A stretch of 49,998 nucleotides of DNA from an uncultured Prevotellaceae bacterium. GTDB lineage: Bacteria > Bacteroidota > Bacteroidia > Bacteroidales > Bacteroidaceae. The stretch covers positions 1-49,998 of the forward strand of contig CACZIT010000038.1 of assembly GCA_902781315.1 (NCBI GenBank), read 5' to 3'. The translations under genes were made by a program, and so were the position numbers. Shown here piece by piece: positions 17,094 through 24,877 of the stretch (the first letter of the stretch is position 1; each line of letters begins with the position of its first letter). The notes under the pieces are model-generated. The model did not search any database, was not told the origin of the DNA, and was given only the letters and a program-made list of their open reading frames with translations.

Positions 17094-17486
17094 ATGAGTA
17101 TTTTCAGTAAGATTGCCGCTGGTGAGATTCCCAGCTACAAGTGCGCCGAGAGCGAGAAGTTCTACGCTTTTCTGGACATCAATCCGCTGGTGAAGGGCCA
17201 CACGCTGGTCATTCCCCGCGAGTGCACCGACTATTTCTTCGACCTCGACGACGAGACACTGGCCGAGTATCAGCTGTTCGCCAAGCGCGTGGCCGTAGCC
17301 ATCAAGAAGGCATTCCCCTGCAAGAAGGTGGCACAGGTAGTGCTGGGCCTGGAGGTTCCGCATGCTCACATCCACCTCATCCCGATGCAGACGGAGGCCG
17401 ACGCCGACTTCCGCCGCGAGAAGCTGCAGCTGCAGCCCGAGGAATTTGAAGAGATTGCAGCGAAGATTCGCGCAGCGTTCGAGTAA
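17094..17486 (+). CDS. HIT family hydrolase
   Basis: 130 residues. A histidine-triad nucleotide-binding protein: SIFSKIAAGEIPSYKCAE at the start, LDINPLVKGHTLVIPREC in the middle, and the catalytic HAHIHLIPM at about residues 91-99. Such enzymes hydrolyse adenosine phosphoramidates and dinucleotides in the cytoplasm. It lies 93 bp after greA, likely in the same transcript, an arrangement common in Bacteroidetes, and is closed by a strong terminator. Confidence 0.95.
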   Translation: MSIFSKIAAGEIPSYKCAESEKFYAFLDINPLVKGHTLVIPRECTDYFFDLDDETLAEYQLFAKRVAVAIKKAFPCKKVAQVVLGLEVPHAHIHLIPMQTEADADFRREKLQLQPEEFEEIAAKIRAAFE

Positions 17487-17517
17487 GCATCGGCAGAGCT
17501 TCAAGACTACTAAGACA

Positions 17518-17567
17518 ACAGCGAGGCAACCTTTCTCATTCCGAGTAGGGTTGCCTCGCTGTTTTTA
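17518..17567 (+). terminator. Terminator after the HIT gene
   Basis: A 14-bp stem ACAGCGAGGCAACC / GGTTGCCTCGCTGT with a T-run (GTTTTTATGG). Confidence 0.85.
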
Positions 17568-17666
17568 TGGTAATACGCGCGAGTTAGAGACGATACACCG
17601 TCGCGTTATCCAAAGAAAATAGTACATTTTCCGAAAAAGAGGGCGCGCTTGGCGACATCTGGGATG

Positions 17667-18350
17667 TCACTTGCTTTCTTTTCTTCCAAACAGCAGGCGT
17701 CGGGCAAACTCCCAGATGACGATGCCAGCGGTGACAGAAACATTCATGGAATGCTTCGTGCCGAACTGTGTAATCTCCAGGCAGTCGTCGCAGGCATCGA
17801 CAACACTCTGGTGGACACCCTTCACCTCGTTGCCGAGGACGATGGCAACGCCAGAAAAGAGACCCACCCCCAGACACCCACCCCCAGCCCCTCCCGAGGG
17901 GAGGGGGGCTTGATTAGCTTTCAAGGTAGCATTATCAGCAGAAAGAGATTTCAGATTCCCCTCCCCTCGGGAGGGGCTGGGGGTGGGTGTCTGGGGGTGA
18001 GTCTTCAAATTCTCCAGCTTCGTACTCCCTTCGGCCTGCTCGACGGCGTAGGTGTAGTAGCCGCGCCCCTTCAGCTCCTCGACGGCCTCGTCGGCAGTGG
18101 GGAAGTAGCGCCAGCTGACAGATTCTTCGGCACCGAGCGCGGTCTTGTGGATTTCCACGTGTGGCGGTGTGGCGGTGATGCCACAGAGATAGACGGCCTC
18201 CACGCGGAAAGCGTCGCACGTGCGGAACACCGACCCCACGTTGTAGAGCGACCGCACATCGTCGAGCACCACCACGAGCGGCATCTTCTCAGCGTCGCGG
18301 AACTGCTCCACCGACAGCCGTTTCATTTCTATCGTCCTGAGTTTGCGCAT
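17667..18350 (-). CDS. TrmH/SpoU RNA 2'-O-methyltransferase with an embedded repeat insertion
   Basis: 227 residues; about 180 without the insertion. The SPOUT motifs are all present: motif 1 DDVRSLYNVGSVFRTCDAF (residues 31-49), motif 2 VAIVLGNEVKGV (about 171-182), and motif 3 GTKHSMNVSVTAGI (about 199-212), which together form the SAM-binding knot. It should methylate ribose in tRNA or rRNA. Between residues of about 117 and 165, just before motif 2, lies a Pro/Gly/Ser-rich stretch (PQTPTPSPSRGEG ... PLPSGGAGGGCLG). It is encoded by a palindromic DNA element (17861-18005). The reading frame is kept across it. Whether the enzyme still folds is uncertain. It overlaps no neighbour; sufE lies 18 bp upstream on the same strand. 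Confidence 0.85.
   Translation of the reverse strand: MRKLRTIEMKRLSVEQFRDAEKMPLVVVLDDVRSLYNVGSVFRTCDAFRVEAVYLCGITATPPHVEIHKTALGAEESVSWRYFPTADEAVEELKGRGYYTYAVEQAEGSTKLENLKTHPQTPTPSPSRGEGNLKSLSADNATLKANQAPLPSGGAGGGCLGVGLFSGVAIVLGNEVKGVHQSVVDACDDCLEITQFGTKHSMNVSVTAGIVIWEFARRLLFGRKESK
17861..18005. repeat. Long palindromic element inside the TrmH gene
   Basis: About 145 bp: a left arm of about 46 bp (17861-17906), a 51-bp AT-richer spacer, and a right arm (17958-18003) nearly the exact inverse complement of the left. Each arm itself contains the small palindrome CCCCTCCCGAGGGGAGGGG. Read on the minus strand, arms and spacer are homologous to the copy at 19871-20031 read on the plus strand. Confidence 0.9.
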
Positions 18351-18368
18351 TTCACCACTCTCTACTCA

Positions 18369-18785
18369 TCATTCATTACTATACTCGCTGGCATACTCCC
18401 TGATTCGCCTAACCATCGCCAGCAGGCCGTTGGAACGCGTCGGCGAAAGGTGCTCGCGCAGTCCGATGCGCTCGATGAAGTAGAGGTCGGCAGAGAGAAT
18501 CTCCTGCGGCGTATGGTCGCTCAGCACGCGCAGCAGCAGCGCCACGATGCCCTTCACGATGAGGGCGTCGCTGTCGGCCTGCAGGTGCATCAGACCATCC
18601 TGCATGTCGCATTGCACCCATACGCGGCTCTGGCAGCCGTCAATGAGGTTCTGCTCCGTTTTATATTGTTCCGGCAGCGGCTCCAGGTCGTTGCCCAGGT
18701 CGATGAGCATCTGGTACTTGTCCATCCAGTCGTCGAAGCCCTCAAACTCCTCGATCACCTCATCTTGAAGTTCATTAATCGTCAT
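18369..18785 (-). CDS. sufE: SufE-type sulfur acceptor protein
   Basis: About 138 residues from ATG 18785 (MTINELQDEVIEEFEGFDDW); ATG 18794 adds three residues. SufE takes persulfide sulfur from cysteine desulfurase SufS for Fe-S cluster assembly. The acceptor cysteine is in LIDGCQSRVWV (about residue 48), with the family's QGLMHLQADSDA-like strand and ILSADLYFIERIGLREHLSPTRSNG helix, split at about residues 100-124. Length is normal. No other suf genes are in the window. Confidence 0.93.
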   Translation of the reverse strand: MTINELQDEVIEEFEGFDDWMDKYQMLIDLGNDLEPLPEQYKTEQNLIDGCQSRVWVQCDMQDGLMHLQADSDALIVKGIVALLLRVLSDHTPQEILSADLYFIERIGLREHLSPTRSNGLLAMVRRIREYASEYSNE

Positions 18786-18816
18786 TTCAATCATAGTCTT
18801 TCTCCTTATGGGGGGA

Positions 18817-18824
18817 CAAAGTTA
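18817..18824 (-). promoter_or_regulatory. Promoter -7 box of sufE
   Basis: TAACTTTG on the minus strand (exact TAnnTTTG), about 32 bp before ATG 18785. Confidence 0.55.
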
Positions 18825-19175
18825 CGAATAAGTGAGCGAAATGCAAAGTAAAAACCAAAGTTTTTAGTTTCATTTCCGAACAAATGGAGCAGCGAGTGCC
18901 AATAAACTTGTTTAATTGGCCGAGTCGTGACATTTGAAGACGAAGTCAACGAAAGTAACTTCGGCAGAGCCAAAGTTCTTTCTCCGCTTCGCTACGAAAG
19001 CGTCGCCTAACGTCGCCGAGCGACGAATAAGTGAGCGAGAAAGCGGAAGAGCTGGTCTTAATTTTTATTAAATAGTCTGTACTTTATGCAAGATAATACT
19101 ACTTTCAGGGTTATATATAGTATATTAAGGTGGGATGCCATTAGAAAGCGGCGTCAAACAAAAAGAAAAAATAAC
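18825..19175. other. Intergenic stretch between sufE and the TonB receptor
   Basis: About 350 bp with no credible gene. It contains a 16-bp direct repeat ACGAATAAGTGAGCGA at 18824-18839 and 19023-19038, a GC-rich patch (18980-19060) with small inverted repeats, and an AT-rich run (19060-19130) that probably holds the receptor promoter. No exact TAnnTTTG box was found there. Confidence 0.5.
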
Positions 19176-22100
19176 ATGAAAAAGCATTTGTTGGCAATTG
19201 CCTGTTTGATAGCGACCTGGCAGAACGTGGTGGCTCAAGAAATCCTCTTTCCACAGAGACCCACCCCCCTGCCCCTCCCTACTACTGACTTTGCGCGCCT
19301 ATATGTGGGGGCTATCGAACCACAGTATTCACGATATATGTGGCGGAACTCCCCCTATTACAACGACAGCACTAACCTCTTTCAAGGGCGCGTCAGCTAC
19401 TACGGGGTGACCTATGACAACGTGCCCATGCGTTTCGACCAATATCGCCAGCACCTCGTTGTGCTCTCGCCGGTGAGCAATTATTACTGCCTGCCTGACC
19501 GGCAACACATTGACTGGTTTCAAATGGATGGCCGCACCTTCACCCACGACCCTTACGACCCCTCTCGGTTTGCCCATCTGCTTTGCGACGGCCAGAAGAA
19601 TGGCGTTCGCCTCTACCATTGTGTGTGGAAGGTTTATGGTGGTGAGAAACTTCAGCAGGGAAAACAATTGCAGAAAACTTTTAACACCAACGAGCACTAC
19701 ACACTCCAGACTCCCGATGGGAAAAGTCATCTGGTGAAAGGGTTGTCGGACGTCGTCAGAATCTTCCCTGAACAGAAGAAGCGCATCAAGCAGTTTGCAA
19801 GAAAAAACCATCTGTCGTTCTCCAGGCAGAGGCGCGAGGAAAGTCTGGCAAAACTGGTGGAAAGCCTCTCTCCCACACCCCTGACACCCACCCCCCAGAC
19901 ACCCACCCCCAGCCCCTCCCGAGGGGAGGGGAGTCTAATTACTCCAACTATCAATAACGCTACCTCTAATGCTAATCAAACTCCCCTCCCCTCGGGAGGG
20001 GCTGGGGGTGGGTGTCTGGGGGGTGGGTCTCTCATCACCGGCATTCCTGTTCTCGACGACGACTCTGTTGCCACGAGTTTTTCGTCGGAGCCAGTCATGA
20101 CGTCCGTTGTGCCTGGCGTGCGGAAAGCAAAGGCAAGTATTGCCGATGACCACGAACTGGCCGAGATACTCGTCGTCGGCGGTCGGCAGTCGGCAGTGAG
20201 GAATCTGATGATGGGTGCAGAGAAGTTCAAGCCCCAACTGCTGAAGAACATCCCCATGGCACTCGGTGAGGCCGACATCATGAAGCTCGTCCTCACCCTA
20301 CCCGGAGTCACTACCGTCGGAGAGGCATCCAGCGGATACAACGTGCGAGGGGGTGCCACCGACCAGAACCTCATCCTCTTCAATGGCGGCACGATGTACA
20401 ATCCCTCCCATCTGTTCGGCCTGTTCACCGTCATCAACCCAGACGCCGTGGAGGACGTGGAACTCTTCAAGTCGAGCATACCAGCCGAATACGGAGGCCG
20501 CATCAGCAGTGTGCTGAAGGTGACCTCGAAAGAAGCCAACATGCGAAAGTTCACCGGTTCGGCCAGTCTTGGCCTGCTCACCAGCAAGGCCAGTCTCGAG
20601 ATTCCTATCGTCAAGAATCATGTGTCGCTCCTGCTCAACGGGCGCACCACCTACAGCGACTGGATGCTGAAGAAACTGCCCGAGAAGAGCGGCTACAAGA
20701 ATGGCACGGCAAACTTCAACGACCTTGGCGGCGTGCTGACGTGCAAGTTCAACGACAACCACCGCCTGAAACTCTTTGCCCATTGGAGCAACGACAGATT
20801 CTCGTTCAGTTCAGAAGACGACTACGGCTATCAAAACCGTAACCTCTCGGCAGAATGGCGTTCCATCCTGAACGAGAAACTCACCGCCACCATCACCGCC
20901 GGCTACGACCACTACGACTACTTCAACGAAGAACGCCGCGTGCCCACCATGGCTGCCCGACTGAGTTTCGGCATCGACCAGCTATGGGCAAAGCTGCATC
21001 TGCGCCAGCGCCTCGGCGAGAAGCAGACTCTCTCCTACGGACTGTCCGTGCAGCACTACGACGTGCAAGGGGGTAAGTATGAGCCTGTGGGCGACGAGTC
21101 GTTCATCAAGAGCGATCAGCTGCAAAAGGAAAAGGCGCTGGAGAGCGCTGCCTACATCGACTACGAGCGCTCGCTGACAGAAAAACTGTCCGTCGCGGCC
21201 GGCTTGCGCTATTCCGTGTTCAACGCCCTCGGACCTCGCGACGTGAATGTCTATGCCGACAGCGAACTACCGTCGGAAGCCACGCTTTTAGAGACACGCC
21301 ACGAGACCGGCATCTTCAAGACCTACCACGCCCCGGAGTTCCGCCTGTCAGCACGCTACGCCCTTCAGGAGAATTTCTCGCTGAAGGCTGGCTTCAACAC
21401 CATGCATCAGTATCTGCACAAGGTGTCGAACACCACCATCATGTCGCCTACCGACATCTGGAAGCTGTCAGACTTCAACATCAAACCGCAGAATGGCTGG
21501 CAAGCGGCAGCAGGCATCTACTACGAAACCACCGACAAGCAATACGAATTCTCGGCCGAGGTGTACTACAAACACATCAACGACTATCTGAACTATCGCA
21601 GTTCGGCCGTCCTGCTGATGAACCCTCATCTCGAAACCGATGTCATCTCGACCCGGGGAAAGGCCTATGGCTTGGAGCTACAGGTGAAGAAGCCTACAGG
21701 AAAAATCAACGGATGGGCCAGCTACACCTTCTCGCGCGCCTTGCTTCGTCAGGACGACAAGCGGGTGGCCCTGCCGCTGAACAATGGCGACTGGTATCCC
21801 GCCGAATACGACCGCCCTCACGAGCTGAAAGCCGTACTCAACTATAAGTTCACCGAGCGCTACAGTCTGTCCAGCTACTTCAACTATGCCACCGGCCGCC
21901 CCACCACCGTGCCTGCCGGCATGTACTACAACACGGTGTCTCGGCGATACCTACCCTACTACACCGACCGCAATAAATACCGCATCCCTGACTACATGCG
22001 CCTGGACCTGGCTTTCAACATCGAGCCCACCCACAAGCTCACGAGCTTCCTCCACACCATGTTCTCCATCGGTGTCTACAACGCTCTGGCGCGCCGCAAT

Positions 22101-22208
22101 GCCTACAATATCTATTACGTCTCTGAAGGATTCGGTGTGCAGGGCTACAAGCTCTCCGTCTTCGGCACAGCCATTCCCTACGCATCCATCAACATTCGTT
22201 TCAACTAA
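19176..22208 (+). CDS. TonB-dependent outer membrane receptor
   Basis: About 1010 residues from ATG 19176 (MKKHLLAIACLIATWQNVVAQ signal peptide); the ATG at 19086 is upstream of the signal. The N-terminal 270 residues are of an unusual type with no clear carboxypeptidase-like domain. The plug follows at about residues 345-460 (KLVLTLPGVTTVGEASSGYN, VRGGATDQNLILFNG, HLFGLFTVINPDAVEDVELF). A 22-strand-type barrel ends in an aromatic C-terminal strand (YASINIRFN). A half copy of the repeat sits just after the signal peptide (QRPTPLPLP) and a long palindromic element (19871-20031) is translated in frame before the plug. It is followed 13 bp later by a DUF4249 lipoprotein. The pair probably imports an unknown ligand. 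Confidence 0.9.
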   Translation: MKKHLLAIACLIATWQNVVAQEILFPQRPTPLPLPTTDFARLYVGAIEPQYSRYMWRNSPYYNDSTNLFQGRVSYYGVTYDNVPMRFDQYRQHLVVLSPVSNYYCLPDRQHIDWFQMDGRTFTHDPYDPSRFAHLLCDGQKNGVRLYHCVWKVYGGEKLQQGKQLQKTFNTNEHYTLQTPDGKSHLVKGLSDVVRIFPEQKKRIKQFARKNHLSFSRQRREESLAKLVESLSPTPLTPTPQTPTPSPSRGEGSLITPTINNATSNANQTPLPSGGAGGGCLGGGSLITGIPVLDDDSVATSFSSEPVMTSVVPGVRKAKASIADDHELAEILVVGGRQSAVRNLMMGAEKFKPQLLKNIPMALGEADIMKLVLTLPGVTTVGEASSGYNVRGGATDQNLILFNGGTMYNPSHLFGLFTVINPDAVEDVELFKSSIPAEYGGRISSVLKVTSKEANMRKFTGSASLGLLTSKASLEIPIVKNHVSLLLNGRTTYSDWMLKKLPEKSGYKNGTANFNDLGGVLTCKFNDNHRLKLFAHWSNDRFSFSSEDDYGYQNRNLSAEWRSILNEKLTATITAGYDHYDYFNEERRVPTMAARLSFGIDQLWAKLHLRQRLGEKQTLSYGLSVQHYDVQGGKYEPVGDESFIKSDQLQKEKALESAAYIDYERSLTEKLSVAAGLRYSVFNALGPRDVNVYADSELPSEATLLETRHETGIFKTYHAPEFRLSARYALQENFSLKAGFNTMHQYLHKVSNTTIMSPTDIWKLSDFNIKPQNGWQAAAGIYYETTDKQYEFSAEVYYKHINDYLNYRSSAVLLMNPHLETDVISTRGKAYGLELQVKKPTGKINGWASYTFSRALLRQDDKRVALPLNNGDWYPAEYDRPHELKAVLNYKFTERYSLSSYFNYATGRPTTVPAGMYYNTVSRRYLPYYTDRNKYRIPDYMRLDLAFNIEPTHKLTSFLHTMFSIGVYNALARRNAYNIYYVSEGFGVQGYKLSVFGTAIPYASINIRFN
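19256..19280. repeat. Half copy of the palindromic element after the receptor signal peptide
   Basis: GAGACCCACCCCCCTGCCCC and following bases match one arm of the long elements (GACCCACCCCC...CCCCTCCC). Translated as QRPTPLPLP. Confidence 0.55.
19871..20031. repeat. Long palindromic element inside the TonB receptor gene
   Basis: About 160 bp: left arm 19872-19931, spacer 19932-19979, right arm 19980-20029, with the same nested palindrome CCCCTCCCGAGGGGAGGGG. It is translated as PQTPTPSPSRGEG, then 17 residues, then PLPSGGAGGGCLG. This is the same frame, order and spacer length as the copy in the TrmH gene. Confidence 0.9.
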
Positions 22209-22221
22209 CACTCCCGTCAGC

Positions 22222-23496
22222 ATGAAATCCATCATACCACCCATCAACATCCTGCCTTTCTCCTCTTCCCTTCAGGGGAGGGGCCGGGGGAGAGGCTTCT
22301 TCTTCCTCCCTCTCCTCCTCTCCTTGCTGCTCTCGGGCTGCATCGAGGAATACGATGCCGACCTGCCGGCAGCGCAGACGGAGCTGCTCGTCGTTGAAGG
22401 CAACATCTGCTCTTCACAACTGAACACCTTCACCATCACGCGCACGATTCGCTACAGCGTCGACCCCTTCGGCGAAATCCAGGAGCCCATCAAGGCATCG
22501 GTCGCCGTGCGCGGCAGCGACGGCTCGGAATGCGTGGCTGAAGAGACAAGCTACGGCGTGTTCCGCTGCATGTTGGGCGAGCTTAGCCCCGATGTGGAGT
22601 ACTGGCTGCACATAGAAGCCGATGGCGAGGTCTACGAATCAGAGCATCAGCGGCCACTGCCCACTGAGGAGATTGCCGACGTCCACGCCGTGCAGTCCAC
22701 GCCCGAGAGCGACATCGACGTCATCATCACGCCCGACGCGCCCGCCCAATCCGGCACGGCCAACTACTACACGTGGACCTACGACGAAACCTGGGAGGTC
22801 CAACCAGAGTACACCACCACCATCTATTACGACACCCAGCTGAAACGCCCCGTCAGCAAACTCGGCCAGTTTCCTGAGCGCGGGTGGATGGATGCCAAGA
22901 GCAACATCATCATCATCGGCGCAAGCCGCAACTACCAAGACCAGCACATCCGCGGAATGAAAATCTACGACATCAGCCGCTCCAGCACGAAGGTCTGGGT
23001 GAAGTACAGCGGACTGGTCCATCAGCGGGCCATCTCGAAAGGGGAGTATGAGTATGAGATGGCGCGCCGACAGGCCAGTTCGGAGATGGGAGGGCTCTTC
23101 ACCCCGCAACCATCGGCCCTGCCCACCAACATCCGCTGTCTCACGTCCGACAGACGCGTCATCGGGTACGTAGGATGCTCGCTCAACACCACCGAGCGCC
23201 GCTTCTTCATCAACTCGATTGACTTCTCCATCTATCGCCCGTTGCCGCCCGACCGCCGCATGTGGCTTATCGACCCCCGATCAGAGGACCTCAGCGCTGC
23301 CGTTGATTATGGCTACTTCCTCTGCCTCTGGGAGGACACCCGAGATCAGGAAGACGGCCATCTGCGAACAGCATGGGCCACACTCGGGCAGCTCGACGTC
23401 AGACAGATGGGAGCCTACATAGAAGAACCTTATTTTTGGTCATGGGAACAACGCGGTGCCCATCAGCCGTCGCCCGCAAACAATCGTGAAAAATGA
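22222..23496 (+). CDS. DUF4249 lipoprotein paired with the TonB receptor
   Basis: 424 residues from ATG 22222. A lipobox is at LLSGC (about residue 39) and EEYDADLP follows it. The mature protein has the DUF4249 pattern: LLVVEGNICSSQLNTFTITR, an Ig-like first part with VSVRG-type strands (AVRGSDGSECVAEE), then a C-terminal half with WVKYSGL, IRCLTSDRRVIGYVGCSL and FFINSID. DUF4249 proteins are outer-membrane partners of TonB receptors in Bacteroidetes. The signal peptide is odd: a palindromic repeat (22256-22298) is translated as LQGRGRGRGF directly in front of the hydrophobic core. The stop overlaps the next gene's start by 4 bp. Confidence 0.85.
   Translation: MKSIIPPINILPFSSSLQGRGRGRGFFFLPLLLSLLLSGCIEEYDADLPAAQTELLVVEGNICSSQLNTFTITRTIRYSVDPFGEIQEPIKASVAVRGSDGSECVAEETSYGVFRCMLGELSPDVEYWLHIEADGEVYESEHQRPLPTEEIADVHAVQSTPESDIDVIITPDAPAQSGTANYYTWTYDETWEVQPEYTTTIYYDTQLKRPVSKLGQFPERGWMDAKSNIIIIGASRNYQDQHIRGMKIYDISRSSTKVWVKYSGLVHQRAISKGEYEYEMARRQASSEMGGLFTPQPSALPTNIRCLTSDRRVIGYVGCSLNTTERRFFINSIDFSIYRPLPPDRRMWLIDPRSEDLSAAVDYGYFLCLWEDTRDQEDGHLRTAWATLGQLDVRQMGAYIEEPYFWSWEQRGAHQPSPANNREK
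22256..22298. repeat. Palindromic repeat in the DUF4249 signal peptide
   Basis: Core CTTCCCTTCAGGGGAGGG followed by GCCGGGGGAGAGGC. It matches the element in the S74 gene (8053-8096). It adds a charged RGRGRG segment before the hydrophobic core. Confidence 0.65.
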
Positions 23497-24815
23497 AAAA
23501 AAGAATCATCACCACACCCCGTCACCTTGGTTCCTTGGTACTTTGTAACCTTGGCACTCTGTCTCCTTGGTACTTTGTTACCTTGTTACTTTGTTACTTT
23601 GTTACCTCGGTGTCGCCCTGCCACGCCGTGAACATTGAAACCGACCGTTCCTGGTATCTGGCCGGAGAGGCGATGACCGTGAGCGTCGCGGCCGACGATG
23701 CCCTGATAGCCTATGCCGAACTCTGCGACGTGCAGGGTCTGGCGGCCGGAGCCGTCGTCAGCCTGCAGCAGGGAACGGGAAGCGGCGTCATCCAGCTGCC
23801 CGCCCACCTCCATAGCGGCTACTACGTGCTGTCGGCCTACACGCGCCACGACACCACCGCCGTCCACCGCCTCATAGCCATCGTCAACCCGCTGCACAAG
23901 AGTCCACAAGACGACATCCGGTGGATACCCGTGGCCCATTCCGACTCGCTCAGCGGCCCCACCCCCGACGTCAGCAACGGATTCACCCTCAGCGACCTCG
24001 ACAGCAGCAAGCCCAGCGGCGAGCGCGAGGCAGAGGGCCACATCATCATGGCGCGCATAAAAGCCCCCCGTGCCACCGGGACTGTCACAGCCTCACTCAG
24101 CATCGTGGGAAAGCAAATCCATTATTTCGAGGGCCAGATGCTGGACGACACCACGGTCGTCTTCCGCACCTACGGTCTCCACGGCAAACTGCCACTGGTG
24201 CTCGCGGCAAAGACCGCCACTGGCGAGAACCTGCCCATAGAACTGCTCAGCCCCTTTGCCGGCCTGCTGCCGCGAAAATTGCCACACCTCGCGTTCCACT
24301 ACAACCGCAGCGAGGTGGAGGCACGCTCGCTCAGCATGCAGCGGCACCTCGCCGCCCTGGCACCCGCTAAAAGCAAAACGCAACAGGAGGCTGCCGACGG
24401 GGCCACGACGCTGCCCTACGACGAAACGGCATTCGGCACCAAGCCCGACCCGAGCTACAACCTCGACGAGTATCGGCAGTTCCTCACCGTCAGGGAGGTA
24501 CTCTTCGAGTATGTGGGCAACGTCAGAAACCGAAAGGTCAACGGCAAACCGCAGCTGAGCGTGCGCGGAGAGTTGTTCGACTACAACGACCTGCCATCGC
24601 TCGTCCTCATCGACGGCATGCCCGTCAGCGACATCGAGCGCCTGCTGAGCTACGACGCCCGCCGCGTGCACTACATCAACATCTACGCCAACCAATACAC
24701 CTTCGGCAACGACATCTACAACGGCATTCTCTCCATCGTGACGCGCTCAGGACGCCTCACCAACTATCCCATAGAGCAGAATATGCAATATCTGGTATAT
24801 AATTTTCCATTTTAG
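23493..24815 (+). CDS. MG2-like secreted protein of the TonB receptor operon
   Basis: 440 residues; the ATG overlaps the DUF4249 stop (ATGA), so translation is coupled. The N-terminus includes an unusual signal region (LGSLVLCNLGTLSP... YFVTLLLCYFVTS) encoded by a degenerate GTTAC tandem repeat. The mature part starts near VNIETDRSWYLAGEAMTVSV, the strand pattern of the MG2 domain of alpha-2-macroglobulin-like proteins. The C-terminal part (PSLVLIDGMPVSDIERLLSY, YNGILSIVTRSGRL) resembles a TonB plug-like tail, as in other receptor-associated proteins of Bacteroidetes. The exact role is unknown; it is presumably periplasmic or outer membrane and works with the receptor. Confidence 0.7.
   Translation: MKKRIITTPRHLGSLVLCNLGTLSPWYFVTLLLCYFVTSVSPCHAVNIETDRSWYLAGEAMTVSVAADDALIAYAELCDVQGLAAGAVVSLQQGTGSGVIQLPAHLHSGYYVLSAYTRHDTTAVHRLIAIVNPLHKSPQDDIRWIPVAHSDSLSGPTPDVSNGFTLSDLDSSKPSGEREAEGHIIMARIKAPRATGTVTASLSIVGKQIHYFEGQMLDDTTVVFRTYGLHGKLPLVLAAKTATGENLPIELLSPFAGLLPRKLPHLAFHYNRSEVEARSLSMQRHLAALAPAKSKTQQEAADGATTLPYDETAFGTKPDPSYNLDEYRQFLTVREVLFEYVGNVRNRKVNGKPQLSVRGELFDYNDLPSLVLIDGMPVSDIERLLSYDARRVHYINIYANQYTFGNDIYNGILSIVTRSGRLTNYPIEQNMQYLVYNFPF
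23521..23607. repeat. Degenerate GTTAC/CCTTGG tandem repeat in a signal peptide
   Basis: About ten tandem variants of CCTTGGTAC, TTTGTTAC and TTGTTACC. They encode most of the hydrophobic signal region of the protein starting at 23493. The reverse complement of the unit appears at 25350-25366 and the same type at 4018-4052. Confidence 0.75.
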
Positions 24816-24828
24816 TGTAGTTTTTTGT

Positions 24829-24836
24829 TACCTTTG
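24829..24836 (+). promoter_or_regulatory. Promoter -7 box of the ECF sigma gene
   Basis: TACCTTTG, an exact TAnnTTTG, 41 bp before ATG 24878. The -33 region (TTTTCC near 24803) is weak. Confidence 0.55.
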
Positions 24837-24877
24837 CGAGTCTAATGTGTAGAAACTCATCAAAAAAAGAAAAAAAG

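Noticed and set aside
17649-18851. A 400-codon plus-strand open frame across the TrmH and sufE genes
   Set aside because: Both genes on the minus strand show complete family motifs; the plus frame has none.
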